A stretch of 64,000 nucleotides of DNA from Monodelphis domestica (GCF_027887165.1 NC_077228.1:185901643-185965642); one strand, 5' to 3'. Counted from the first letter of the stretch, positions 1 to 11,812 are shown. The notes: generated from the letters alone by a model not told the origin. Made by a program: numbers and translations.

Positions 1-1
1 C

Positions 2-442
2 ATTCACAAAACAGAGGATTTAGAAAATCATTCGAGGAGAGACAATTTAAGAATCATTGGTCTACCAGAAGACCGTGACAAAAGAAAAATCCTGGAAATA
101 ATACTACAGGAAATTATCCAGGAAAACTGCCCCTATATTAGAGAACAAGAGGGAAAAGAGGAGATTGAAAGAATCCACAGATCACCTCCTGTACTTAATC
201 CCCAACTGACAACACCCAGGAATGTTATAGTCAAATTCAAGAACTATCAGACCAAAGAAAAGATATTACAAGCTGCCAAGAAGAAGTCATTCAGATACCA
301 TGGAACCACAGTGAGGATGACTCAGGATCTGGCTGCATCCACACTGAAGGACCAAAAGACATGGAATATGATATTCTGGAAAACAAGGGAACTAGGTTTA
401 CAACCAAGAATCAACTACCCAGCAAAACTTACTATATTCTAA
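2..442 (+). pseudogene. L1 ORF1p C-terminal region, partial
   Basis: This 146-codon open frame has no start codon because the element begins outside the window. It matches the L1 ORF1p RNA-binding domain and C-terminal domain (RNVIVKF, KEKILQAAKKK, TVRMTQDLAA, INYPAKL). The residues expected next (EEFQEFAKKRPDLNRKFD) continue in a different frame after 442, so a frameshift ends the ORF early. The product family is the single-strand nucleic-acid chaperone of the L1 RNP. It belongs to the L1 fragment and not to a host gene. Confidence 0.85.
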
Positions 443-1449
443 CAGAGGAAAGTATATACATTCAACAAAATAGAAGAATTCCAAGAATTTGCAAAGAAAA
501 GACCAGATCTGAACAGAAAATTTGATGTCCAAGCACAGAACTGAAGAGAATCATCAAAAGGTAATAAAGAAAAACAAAACAAAACAAAAAAAAATTTAAG
601 AGACTCAATAAGTTAAAATGATATGTATCCCTATAACAAAAGAGGTCATTGGTAACTCTTAAAAACTACTGTTATCACCTGGGCAGCTAGAAGAACTACA
701 CTTAGAGGGAACAGTAACATACTGTATAGGATGAAAGGAAAAGACATAAATAGGTATATAGATATATGCATGCATAAATACATATATGTGTGTGTGTATA
801 TATATACACACAACTAGAGCTAAAAAAGAGAGGTTAATACTAAAAGAAATGGGAAAAGAAACAAATGGGGGCAAATTCATATGTCACAAAGAAACTTATG
901 GCTGGAGGGGGAGAACATCAATACACTGAAAGGGTAAAGAGGTTGGAGATAGGAAATACTCAAATCTTACATGCATTGAAATTGACCCAAAGAGGGAAGA
1001 ACAATCTAATCCATTGGGGCAGAGAATATATTTGTGCCCTATAGGGGAGTAGAAGGGTAATAAATGGACTGGTGGGGAAGGAAGCAGTACAAGGGAGGAA
1101 GAGGGTGGGGGGGTAATTTTAGAAAGACTACAAGGAAAATAAGAGGGGGAATAAGAAGGGAGGGAGGTAGAAAGGGAAGTAAAATAAGGGTGGGAATTAG
1201 GGGGACTGATTAAAAACAAACACTGGTGTAGGAGGAAATAGTGAAAGAAGAAAAGGCAGAACCAGGAGTAAAAATCAAAATGCTGGGAAATACATAGCTA
1301 GTAAACATAATTCTGAATGTGAATGTAATGAACTCACCTATAAAACACAAGTGAATTGAAGAGTGGATTAGATTCCAAAATTCTACCATATGCTGTCTAC
1401 AAGAAACACACATGAGGAAGGTAGATATACATAGGGTGAAAGTAAGAGG

Positions 1450-2001
1450 ATGGAACCAAATCTATTGGCATCAACTGATAAAAAGAAGGTAGGAGTCATA
1501 ATCATGATATCTGACAAAGCCAAAGTAAAAATAAATCTAGTTAAAAGAGATAGGGAAGGTAATTACATCCTGATAAAAGGCAGTATAGACAATGAGGAAA
1601 TATCTGTACTCAACGTGTATGTACCAAATGGCATAGCATCCAAATTTCTAAAGGAGAAACTAGGGGAGCTCAAGGATGAAATAGATAGAAAAACTATACT
1701 AGTGGGAGACCTGAAACTTCTTCTATCTGAACTAGATAAATCAAACCAAAAAATAAATAAGAAAGAAGTAAGAGACGTGGATGAAATCTTAGATAAATTA
1801 GACTTAGTAGACATGTGGAGAAAAATAAATAGGGTGAAAAAGGAATATACCTTCTTTTCAGCAGCACATGGTACATTCACAAAAATTGACCATGTGTTAA
1901 GGCATAAAAACATTGCAAACAAGAGCAAAAAAGCAGAAATAATAAATGCAACCTTCTCAGATCACAATGAAATGAAAATAATAATTAGTAAGGGTACATG
2001 A
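1450..2001 (+). pseudogene. L1 ORF2 endonuclease segment
   Basis: This 183-codon frame covers most of the APE-like endonuclease of L1 ORF2p: GVIIMISDKAKVK, ISVLNVYVPNG, ILVGD, then KIDHVLRHK and SDHN near the end. The N-terminal LQETH segment lies about 50 bases upstream in another frame. The catalytic GDFN motif reads GDLK. The ATG at 1450 is incidental. Confidence 0.85.
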
Positions 2002-2563
2002 AAAGGTAAATCAAAAATTAACTGGAAATTAAATAATATGACTCTCCAAAACCAGTTAAAGAACAAATCGTAGAAACAGTTAATAACTTCACTGAAGAAA
2101 ATGACAATGATGAGACATCCTTTCAAAACCTATGGGATGCAGCCAAAGCAGTACTCAGGGGGGAATTTATATCCTTGTGCTCATATATTAACAAATTAAG
2201 AAGGGCAGAGGTCAATGAAATGGGCATGCAAATTAAAAAACTAGAAAGTGAAGAAATTAAAAATCCTCAGATGAAGACTAAATTAGAGATCCTAAAAATC
2301 AAAGGAGAAATTAATAAAATTGAAAGTCAAAGAACTATTGATTTAACAAATAAGACTAGAAGCTGGTACTTTGAAAAAAAAAAAACAAATAAAATAATCA
2401 AAGTACTAGTCAGTCTAATTAAAAAAAAAGGAAAGAACAAAACCAAATTGACAGAATCCAAGATGAAAAGGGAGACCTCACCTCTAATGAAGAGGAAATT
2501 AAGGCAATTATTAAAAACTACTATACCCAATTATATGACAAAAAATATGGCAATCTAGATGAT

Positions 2564-3175
2564 ATGAATGAATACTTACAAAAATATAAATTGCCTAGAC
2601 TAAAAGAAGAAGAAATAAATTACCTTAACAACCCCATATCAGAAAAAGAAATTGAACAAGCCATCAAAGAACTCCCTAAGAAAAAATCCCCAGGTCCAGA
2701 TGGATTCACAAATGAATTGAAAGAACAACTAATCCCAATATTATACAAACTATTTGACAGAATAAGCCAAGAAGGAGTTCTACCAAATTCATTTTACGAC
2801 ACAAACATGGTACTGATCCCAAAGCCAGGCAGGTTAAAAACAGAGAAAAAAACTATAGACCAATCTCCCTAATTAATATAGATGCAAAAATTTTACATAG
2901 GATACTAGCAAAAAGACCCCAGCAAGTGATCCACAAGGGTTATTCACAATGACCAGATAGGATTCATACCAGGAATGCAAGGATGGTTCAGTATTAGGAA
3001 AAGGATCCACATAATTGACCATATTAACAAGGAAACTGACAAAAATCACATGATTATCTCAATAGATGCAGAAAAAGCCTTTGATAAAATACAACACCCA
3101 TTCCTATTGAAAACACTAGAAAGTATAGGAATAGAAGGAATAATATTTTTCCTAAAAAATAATAAACAGTTGTAA
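2564..3175 (+). pseudogene. L1 ORF2 reverse transcriptase, N-terminal part
   Basis: Two open stretches, 2564-2872 and 2975-3175, in different frames, carry the L1 RT palm/fingers start: [12 protein letters not shown], then an MVLIPKPGR segment, then [19 protein letters not shown] (motif A). L1 homology ends at IEG near 3144; the remaining residues to 3175 do not look like L1. No YADD is present. Confidence 0.85.
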
Positions 3176-3550
3176 CAGTTAAAATTTGGGGGCCAAGCTG
3201 TGGCAGGTAGAAATTAGTTTCTCTCTAGAAGTATTATATTTTTAGAGGTTGATTTAAGATAAGGAATTTAGGAAAATACAAGTAAGAAAGGCACGTGCTG
3301 GGCCCAGAGAGCCTATTCACTACCACTCACATCTTGCCTGCTAGGTGGAGAGCAGCACGTGCTCCGAAACGGAAGTAGAGAAGAGAGACCCAGTAGCCTT
3401 TACAGCCAGGTTAAATAGAAATTCTTGACCGCGCCCAGGTGGAAATTACAGTGAGATTAGAGGGCATTCTAGGAGCTAGCAAGAACTCCTGGGGATTAGA
3501 GTCCAGAGTTCAAGTCTCCATTTTTACATTTCTCCATGTGAATGTTTGGG
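3172..3550 (-). mobile_element. ERV LTR fossil, family B, reverse orientation
   Basis: Begins TGTAACAG. It is homologous, in opposite orientation, to 7490-7856: both share the segment TAGAAATTAGTTTCTCTCT, a following ATTATATTTTTAGAGG stretch and an AACGGAAGT block. The partner copy shows a TATTTAAG promoter-like box and AATAAA in plus orientation, which is why I read these as LTRs. The two copies are clearly diverged, so the element is old. Confidence 0.6.
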
Positions 3551-6095
3551 AAGATTTCCCCCAAAGGATCATGAAAACATAATCAAGTTAAAGATTACAA
3601 TAATTTGAGGATAAGAGAAAAAAAGAACAAAACCAATAATTGCTGGATGCATTGACAAAAAGTCAGTTAGGGGGTAGTCCCCGTTGGCATGAAAGTATAC
3701 ATACAAATAAATATTCATTCACCACACCCAAAGTTCATTCTTGTGCAGCTTGTGGTCTGGAGGCTTCTTCATAGTGCCTTCTCCAACAGTTCAGTTTCTG
3801 GATTCAGGAAAGTAGCACCTTTCTTTACCTAAAATTCTTCTTAAAAGAAATTTAAACTTTGCAATTTAAATAATAATTTTTTTTTACATTTCCCCGTGTT
3901 GTGGGTGATTGAAAAATACAGGATCACTTAGGGATGCATGGCTGAGGTATGAGGTATATGAATCAATTGGTAAGAGAAATTAAAAAATCCAAATAAAAAA
4001 GAAAATACTGGATGAAAATATAGACTATCAAAGTCTTATGTGTAAAAATTCTAAGTAAAAGAAAAATAAATCTATAACAGGTCCTTGAATCAGGGCCCAA
4101 TTAAAATGATCTAAACAATGATGCATTTACCCAGTCAGTAGCCAGGACTACAGAAAGTTACCACACTATGAAAGACAGAAAAAAAGGTGTAGATTGTAGG
4201 AGCCAAATTTGAGATACTTGGTATGCCATTGGAGCACCTTATCCAAATATGCTTCATCACATGGTGCCATGGGTCTGAGGTCCAAAGGAGGTCAACCAGA
4301 TATATAGGCTTGAACTGGGAAGTTGTCAGCTAAAGAAAATCATAGCAGGTCAATACCATCAAATAACTCTAGAACCTTCACCATAAAAAGGACTAGGATG
4401 TTTGGCTAGGGAAAAGAAAAAAGCCAAGTCCAGGCAAAGATCAAAAAAGATACACTGTCCTCAACCCTTAACACTTCTGCCAATGCAATGTCATATGTCC
4501 AAGAAGATTCCTTCCTAACTGGAAGCTTCTAAACTTCCACCATTGTCAAAGGGAAAACAGACATTGTCAAAATTACCAGAACAGAGAGAGATAAAGATAT
4601 GTAAATACTTCCACTCTTCTCATGTAAAATACCACTTTGACCAAACAGCCCCAGACAGAATTAATACAGAAATTGCTCCAGATCAAATGCATGCCCAAAC
4701 TGTCCCAGATGAAACTGATACAGAGATTGTCCCAGATCCCATACAAGAAGCTCACACTCAATGAGAAAGTGACCAAGAAGAAAATAGCCCCATAGAAAGT
4801 GATGATGAAAAAAATAGTGAACAAAGACAGACAGACCATAATACAGACAGAATGACATCCATCTAATTTCCATCTCAACCCTCTATCAACCTAAATCACA
4901 ACACAAGAAGAACATAACATACATTCATATTCATAAAGCAAATCAGATAAACTTCATAAAACTCTGATTGCACTCACCCAATTAGAATCATTCTTATACA
5001 CACGCAAATAACGGCAATTAATCTTACACACATTCATGATCCTGTAAGATCCGGGGAAAAGACAGAAAAAATCTACAATCAAGGTGAGACAACAGTCAAG
5101 ATGGGTTGATGAACAGAGGAAGACCTGAAAATCTTTTAGAAAACACCAGAGACTAAAACGGACATGAAGGACACAGCAAACGAACTGTTAACCAGGGACT
5201 AACTGTATAGGAAAAAGAACTTCTATAAAGCATGTCACGTAAGATGAATCATCATACGTATTAACATCACACTAGGGAAATGCACACACATGCAAACAAT
5301 TCCTGCATTAGAAGAAAAGAAACAGACTCAACAGGCAACAAGTAAAGAGGAGACACTGGCAACCGTGTGAGTATATGCATCCAATAGCACATAGCTACTA
5401 CACAAATACAAATAACAAATTGATTTAGGGACCATGGTCGTAAATAAGCAGGGTCCATGAGAAAATGTATATTATGTAAATAAGGTTCTGGAAGGACTCA
5501 GACAGGCAGGAAGACAATACCCTTCTGTCTGGATGATTACAAAGCAGAATGTATTTATATATGTAATATGTATGTATCATATATTATAATTGGACAGCAA
5601 ACATGTGCATAATGTAAATTTTACTAACAGACTAATAAACTAACTTGGTATAGGAAGAAACTAACATATCTAATGCTTAATAAATAGGGACAGAGATAGT
5701 TAAGGTAAGAAAAGGGAAGTTATATAAACTAGATAGTTAACTATCAGGAAAGAATGAATCAAATTTGAAGCATGGAAAATGGTACATAGTTATACAATTG
5801 TGACAGATAAACCTTTAAATAAGCATTAGATATATTAGGAGTTGAGAAAAATTTCATGTTAGTCAAAAAAATTTCTATAAGTCATTGTTATTAGATAGTT
5901 GCAAACTTTGTTGCATATTGTTAGAGATATTGTTAATCCCCAAACCCGGAATTGTTTCAGAGTATCAAACCTTTATACCTAAACACAACTTAAATTACCT
6001 TTATAAACCCTGTGAATGTTAAAAACTGTGAATGCCAAACACTAAAGGTTTTGGCCAAACTGTAAAGATAATTTTAGTGTTTTGACTTAAAATCT
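3551..6095. mobile_element. ERV-like internal fossil, mosaic, non-coding now
   Basis: AT-rich, adenine-rich filler between LTR-like blocks. Positions about 3920-4200 match, in reverse orientation, 24090-24360, including a block reading AGCCAGGACTACAGAAA, so this is dispersed repeat and not unique DNA. A short open stretch at 4543-4764 carries a degenerate internal repeat of a PD-x-TEI type motif. I cannot assign a viral gene. It looks broken throughout and old. Confidence 0.45.
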
Positions 6096-6221
6096 AAATA
6101 AGTGGTCGCCATGGAAAAATTCCCAAATATGAAAATACCCAAGTCAGCTGGGATTTATGGAGATTTTAATAAATATAAATGAAAAAAGAGAGAGAGAAAG
6201 AGAGAGAGAAAGAGAAAGAGA

Positions 6222-6310
<89 letters not shown>

Positions 6311-7010
6311 GCCAAGCAGTAGAAAAGGGCCTAGGCCAAAATGGCCTAGGCCTGAGCCTAAGGGAGAGCGAATCAGTCTTTATCACTCACCACAAGATTG
6401 TCTCCAAGCAAGCTCCAGTCCTCCACTGAATCTCCTGAACTCTTGAACTGAGTTTCGCATCTAACTCAATTCAACTCAAATTCAATAAGTCCTCAGTTCA
6501 ACTCCGAACTCCAACTCACTAAATTACCTTTTACCCCTTCCTTTTATAGAAATGTTCTCTTATGTCACCTCCCCTAAATTTTCACATCTACCAATCACAG
6601 TAGATGCTTTTTTCCCAGGACTGCCCATTCTTAGTTCTCATCTTCTTTTGTTCTCACCTTCTCTGGTTAGATAAAATCTTCTAAGTACTTCACACCTCTT
6701 TTGTTAAGCTTGCCTTTTGTAATTTGCTTGACCTTTTAGGTACTAATTTAACCTTTATAGGTACTTAGCACCCTTTTGTATTAGATCTAAAAATAGACCT
6801 AGCTTAAGGTTCTAGCTTTAATATAAGTATGAGTTAGGGACTTTTCATTGTTCAATCTGGAGTTATCTTCCCCTAAGGCACTATCTGAGTAGGGTGGAGT
6901 AATTTTAAAAGTTCCCAATACATTCCTGATTAAGTATCTTCCATTGTTACAATAGGGGAATAGCTTAATCAAATCTTCTAAAGTAGAGTCTGAGTAGTTT
7001 TAAGATTTAC
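6096..7010 (-). mobile_element. ERV LTR fossil, family A, reverse orientation
   Basis: Shares blocks with 31815-32712 (plus orientation) and 26755-27350 (minus): a GGCGACC end, an AAGTCAG/ATTTTATGG block, a conserved segment around TGATTGGTAGATGTGA (reverse complement here near 6585) and an AGGGTGGAGTAA block. A long GA microsatellite (6187-6308) lies inside it. Interpreted as one of three copies of a marsupial LTR family. Confidence 0.6.
6187..6308. repeat. (GA)n microsatellite
   Basis: About 120 bp of GA dinucleotide with a few GAAA interruptions at the left end. It produces meaningless Arg-Glu and Leu-Ser open frames on the two strands. Confidence 0.98.
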
Positions 7011-7489
7011 AACCCAGTCTTAAGAGTAGGAAGATAAGATAGATTTAAGAATACAGACAAAGGTAAGGTTAAGATTTTTTATTTTATGTATATATTTTAT
7101 ATATACATTTATATATATATAATTTATATATTTTGGAAGAAGGTATAAAGAGAATATCATGTAGATAGACAGAATAGCATATAGGTACACATAAGGTAAG
7201 TAAGATTTAACTCCTCTCGAAGTGTCAAATTGACAACTTCACAAAAGCCAAAAGGGGGATTTGTATGAGAGGAACTGAACTTAATCTGCCAGCAGAACAG
7301 AGAGAAGCAGATCTGGCAAGCTAAAGAATTCTGCAGGAACTGAGGAAGGGCAGGAAGGAGAGAGAATTCTGGAAAAGGAGAGGAAGTGAACTGAACTGGA
7401 CAGTTGGAAAGATTCTCCTCCTCTGGGAGAAGCTACCAGGAAGGTGGACTGGGCAGATCTCTGAACCAGTACTTATCTCCTCCTGTGAA

Positions 7490-7856
7490 AGTGTAAAAAA
7501 TAGACTCGAATACAGGACTACAATCCCCACAAGCCTTTGCTCCACTTCCCCAGAATGCCTTGTAATCTCACCTGGGCCGAGATCGAGAAGGTATTTAAGC
7601 AGATTCAAAGGCTTTTGAGGGACTCTCTTGACTCTTGGACTTCCGTTTTGGGGCAGGCCTGGCTTTTTTCATAATGTAGGTGAGGTTGTGTCTAGGCCAC
7701 TCTATGGCCTGGACACGTGTTTCTTATCCTGTATTTCCTTTAATCCTTAATCTTCAATAAACCTCTAAAAAAATATAATACTCCTTGCAGAGAGAAACTA
7801 ATTTCTACCATGCCTCAGTCTCCCCATATTCCCTAAATTTTAATCTTTACAAAAGC
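7490..7856 (+). mobile_element. ERV LTR fossil, family B, forward orientation
   Basis: Inverted counterpart of 3172-3550. It shows a TATTTAAG box near 7591, AATAAA near 7756 and a terminal TTTACA, in an order expected of U3-R-U5. The bases upstream (about 7200-7490) may belong to the same element. Broken or solo; old. Confidence 0.6.
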
Positions 7857-8475
7857 TTGACCCAATACCCCCAAAAGACAACCAAGGGAATAGGACTTCA
7901 ATTGGAAGCTGTTTACATGAATAAAGATTTCCTCCAGATCCCCTAAAGTCCTGGACTGGTTACAGTTGCCAAGGCAGTTAAAGCCAAGACTTCATTAACT
8001 GACCCCAGGGGGTCAGATCAGCAAAGCCTGAGCTGCCATTTTGAGAGAAGGGGTTTCAATTATTCTAGGGACTCCCTGCTCCCTCTTCCCTTCTGCCTCA
8101 TTCCTAAATTCATCTGCCCTATCCCTTGCCTTGTTCCTTTGGAAAAAACTGTTTTAATAAGAACAAGTGACTATCACATCCAGAGAGAGACTTGAAGTTG
8201 GGGGTAGGGAAGTGACATTCCTCTCCCCAGGGAGAAAGAAGTTAACTGTATCAAGCTTGTTTAGCCAAGGTCTCTGAGGGAACAGAAGTTAAGGTCTTGA
8301 AAGGCAACCAGAGAGGGGTTTGTCAGGGAGAACTGAGAGGGAAGACAATCCATCCTCTCTCTCTCTCTCAATCTCTCTCTCTCTACTTGACTCAACTCCA
8401 TCTTTACTTCACTCTGGTCCTGACCTAGCAGGGAGGGAAGACTCCATTCTCTCCTTGCCCTCATATTACAGTTCT
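7857..8475. other. No gene seen; unassigned repeat-like DNA
   Basis: No open frame of note and no repeat family I recognise, apart from a short CT-rich run at 8357-8386. It may be further ERV-derived sequence. Confidence 0.4.
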
Positions 8476-8618
8476 ATTACAACTGAGACAAAAATGGTTG
8501 AATGATCTGTCCAGAGTCACATAGCAAGTAAGTGTCTGAGGCCAAAATTGAACTCAATAAGATGAGCCTTCTTGACTTCAGGCCTGGCACTCTACCCACT
8601 GCATCACCTAACTACCCA
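8476..8618 (-). repeat. tRNA-derived SINE / MIR-type fragment, antisense
   Basis: Contains the reverse complement of the SINE body (CAGAGTCACATAGCAAGTAAG, TGAACTCA, GACTTCAGGCCTGGCACTC). Confidence 0.7.
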
Positions 8619-9350
8619 CTAGCAGAATACCAGTGGTGGAGGGCAATTTGGAACTATGCACAAAGGGCTTTAAATGAATGCCTCCCTTTGGATACAGTCA
8701 TACCACTGCTGGGTTTGTACCCCAAAGAGATAATAAGGAAAAAGACTTGTACAAAAATATTTATAGCTGTGGTCTTTGTAATGGCAAAAAAATGGAAAAT
8801 GAGAGGGTGTCCATCAATTGGGGAATGGTTGAATAAATTGCGGCATATATGGGTGAGGGAATATTATTGTGCTGAAAGGAATAAAGAAATGGAGGAATTC
8901 CACGTGAATTGGAATGACCTCCAGGAACTGATGCAGAGTGAAAGGAGCAGAAGCAGGAGAGCATTGTACACAGAAACTGATACATTGTGGCACATGTGAA
9001 TGTAATAGACTTTTCTACTAGCAGCAATGCAATGACTCAGGCCAATCCAGAGGAATTTAGGAGAAAGAACGCTATCCACATCCAGAGAAAGAACTGTGGA
9101 ACCAGAAATGCATCAGAAAAATATATGTTTGATCACGTAATGCGATAGAGATGTGATTACGGTTTTGATGTTAAAAGATTGCTTTACTGCAAATATGAAT
9201 AACATGTAAATGGGTTTTGAACAATGATACAAGTATAATTCAGTGGAACTGCTTGTCAGCTTTAGGAGGGGGTGGAATTTTTGAGGGGGAGTGAGGGGAT
9301 AATGAATCATGTAACTATGGAAAAATATTCTAAATAAAAATTTAAAAAAA
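8619..9350 (+). mobile_element. L1 3' end with 3' UTR and A-rich tail
   Basis: An open frame through 8999 reads like the terminal L1 segment (PLLGLYPKEI, CPSIGEWLN, YYCAERN) and matches the well-known mammalian L1 3' region describing 'isolated image' motifs such as TGTCCATCAATTGGGGAATGG. It is followed by about 350 bp of 3' UTR ending in AAATAAAAATTTAAAAAAAA. The ATG used at 8532 lies in the neighbouring SINE fragment and is not a gene start. A separate, 5'-truncated insertion from the L1 at 1-3171 is the simplest reading. Confidence 0.8.
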
Positions 9351-10762
9351 AGAAAGAATACTAATGGTAAAAAGTCTACTTTGTTCTCAAATAAATTATG
9401 ATTTGATAGGTCTTCCTACTTAGATTCCAGAGTATCACCATTACACCTAAGATACAAGAGATGGAAAAAGAGAACCCCCATTTGTAGCCAGTGAATGAAC
9501 TTTAATAGTATCCTATGACATTAATGCATTAGGAACATAATTTCTTAGGAGAGCATTTTATTTCCATAGGATAAGTGTTGCATATCCAGAAGGCAAAAAG
9601 GCAAACAGGAAATGGGATTTTGTGTTTAAATATCTTAAGATTTGCAACATCTTATTTTTAAGATAAAAAATAAAATTTGTAATAGGAATGCAAACATATA
9701 AGCACTTAAGACAATATGGCCATTTTGAAACTTCTGTAATTAGAAATGCAAGAACTATTTGGGAAGACAAAGTGTGGCTAACAACTCTATGCGGCTTTTT
9801 TAAGTAATCTGTAAAAGGAGTGTAATTTGTAAATCAGATGTGAACCACAGTAAACTCTGAAGAGTTTTAAAAGGCTTAATTATTTAAGAATGTAAGACTG
9901 AAATAATGGTACTTTACAGCTCCTTGCAAATGGCAAATTCAGTATATGTTGAACAAGCAAACATTTTTCACTTACAGAGAAAATATTTCACATGTTTCCT
10001 GAAGGCACTGTCATTCTAATCACAGATGAATACAACATTTTACATTTATTTTCATCATTACTAATAATAATGAAACATCCCAATCATTCATGATCATTGT
10101 GAAATGTACTAGTTCATAGGCTAATAAAGACAACTTGTACTCTCAACTTTGGAAGGCTATCACTTTTTCTTCTTATGGGGAGGAGGGAGTATGGATTGCT
10201 AGTAGGTAGAAAGAAACTTCTCTCTGGTTTTCTAGTTTTACCCTCGATACCAAGGGGGTGAGGTTTTGGCAATAGTGGAAAGTAATGGTTTTTCTCTCGT
10301 TCCTCCTTTTCTCCACAGATACATTATAAATATTTCCAAATGTGTTTTACATATTTATTCCATATCCCATTTCCCACATTTGTTACTGTTTTATGGCTGT
10401 GTTTTTAAATAAAAGTTCAAACATCATTACATTTAGAAAACAAAAAGCTTTGTGTTTTGCTTTGAAATGTTTCCGAGTCCTATGGCAACAATATAGGCAG
10501 AATAGTAATAACAACTCTGTCAAATCCCAATCCACAGGCCATCTTATGAGGGAGATGGGTAGTGGTAAAGTAAGAGAGCCAGGGTGATATGGATCCTGAG
10601 GTTAAGATAGTAGCTTGGAAAGCCTAGAATCCTGAAATCCTAGTCAAAGGAGCTTTAATGATTCTATTGTTTGGGTCAATGACAACCCGTGGGATAAAAC
10701 TACTATGAAAATCCAAGTAATAAGACAGGTTTGCACAGATTCATAGGATAATTCTTTTAAAA
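9351..10762. other. Intergenic, no gene or clear repeat seen
   Basis: AT-rich DNA without convincing exons on either strand. If STXBP4 extends leftward from the COX11 promoter, this would be its first intron, but I see no PDZ-coding sequence here. Confidence 0.5.
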
Positions 10763-10772
10763 AATATTGTGA

Positions 10773-10994
10773 AGGGGGCAGCTGGGTATCTCAGTGGATT
10801 GAGAACCAGGCCTAGAGACAGGAGGTCCTAAGTTCAAATCTGGCCTCAGCCACTTCCTAGCTGTGTGACCCTGGGCAAGTCACTTGACCCCCATTGCCTA
10901 GCCCTTACCACTCTGCCTTGGAGCCAATACACAGTATTGACTCCAAGACAGTAGATAAGGGTTTTTATAAAAAAACAAAAACAAAAAAAACAAC
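10773..10994 (+). repeat. tRNA-derived marsupial SINE, full length
   Basis: Starts with GGGGGCAGCTGGGTATCTCAG, has the tRNA-like box GTTCAAATCTGGCCTC, a core with CTGGGCAAGTCAC, and an AAGGGTTTTTATAAAA tail. It is flanked by a perfect 10-bp target duplication AATATTGTGA (10763-10772 and 10995-11004), so both ends are certain and the insertion is fairly young. Confidence 0.95.
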
Positions 10995-11534
10995 AATATT
11001 GTGATGATCAGCTTAACACAGAGATTGAAGATCTAGAAGGTGCTCTTTCATGTTCAGGTGACATAAGAAGATAGACCTCCTGGAAAAAGGTAACAACACC
11101 AGTATTCCACTTGGAAATGTTTCAGTATAAATGGTGCTAACTACCAAAAAAGGCAAACCAGGAGTACATATAGAATGAAGAATGGACTGACGACTTCCAT
11201 TAAATACTAATGTTAAATCATAACAAAAATTGGAAAATATATTTCACAGGCCTCATACTGCTTTTTGTCCAGTGATCTTAGCTCTAAAGTTACACATCAA
11301 CACATTGCTGACCCAGGCAGGGCATTCATTAAAAAAAAAAAAGTAAATAACTTCATTCCCAGGGCTAAATTAGGTGAAATAAGAGAAGAAATCAAGGAGC
11401 TAATTAAAATCCAAGAAAGAAAAAAACTGAAAACTTGGAGGTCATTTGAAATCTTTACCTCTGTAAACTTCAGAAATTATACTTAATAATGAAATGGATA
11501 ATTACTATCTGGCCAGAGATCAGAAGCAAATAAT

Positions 11535-11812
11535 GCTGGGTGTGTTATTTGCATGCCTGTCATTCCAGCTAGGGGAGGCCAAGGTTGGTGGATCTCCAGA
11601 GCAGAGGAGTTCTAAGTTCCAGTGTGCTAAGCTAATTGGGTGCCTGTACTAAATTCAGCATCAATGAAGAGCTGAGGAGAAGGGGTGGGAGGTGGGGGTG
11701 GAGAAGGATCCCCCCAATTTGGAAATGGAGCAGGTCAAAACTCCTATGCCAATCAGTGGTGGGATTGGTCTGAGTGGTCCCTGTATTTCTAGCCAGGGAG
11801 GGAAAGGAAAAG
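11535..11812 (+). pseudogene. 7SL (SRP) RNA pseudogene, near full length
   Basis: The sequence follows 7SL RNA from its 5' Alu domain (GCTGGGTGTG, GCATGCCTGTCATTCCAGCTA, GAGGAGTTCTAAG) through the S domain (CTAAATTCAGCATCAATGA, then GGAAATGGAGCAGGTCAAAA and CAATCAGTGGTGGGATTGG) to the 3' Alu-domain strand (TTCTAGCCAGGGAGGG). The order and spacing match the roughly 300-nt RNA, with many substitutions. It therefore looks like a retroposed or decayed copy of the RNA scaffold of the signal recognition particle. It is not an Alu element, because it includes the S domain. Expression is unlikely: the normally conserved loop and box positions have drifted. Confidence 0.88.

Larger units (their letters stand above)
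1..3171 (+). mobile_element. LINE-1 fragment (ORF1 C-terminus, endonuclease, start of RT)
   Basis: An old L1 in sense orientation enters from the left edge. Positions 2-442 are open without a stop and encode the RRM and C-terminal domain of ORF1p (readable motifs NVIVKF, KKKSFRYHG, TQDLAA); the last part of ORF1 continues in another frame to about 531. ORF2 begins in decayed form: the LQETH endonuclease motif lies near 1396, then the endonuclease body at 1450-2001, where the usual GDFN is changed to GDLK but SDHN is kept. RT fingers follow (PGPDGF, 2564-2872) and RT motif A (DAEKAFD, 2975-3144). The YADD box, C-terminus and 3' UTR are absent because homology stops near 3144, shortly before an LTR. 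ORF2 carries several frame breaks and stops, so this copy is dead. Confidence 0.93.

Noticed and set aside
6144-6429. Long open frames of alternating Arg-Glu or Leu-Ser
   Set aside because: Produced by the GA dinucleotide array; no coding signal.
8532-8999. 155-codon frame that looks like a standalone gene
   Set aside because: The sequence is the terminal part of L1 ORF2 fused by chance to a SINE fragment, followed by an L1 3' UTR and A-rich tail.
10800-10905. tRNA gene calls from A/B-box-like motifs in the SINE heads
   Set aside because: The motifs belong to tRNA-derived SINE copies repeated many times in the window; none folds with a proper anticodon arm in a single-copy context.
11535-11700. 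Alu element
   Set aside because: The S-domain sequence continues after the Alu-like part, and the genome is marsupial; 7SL pseudogene fits better.
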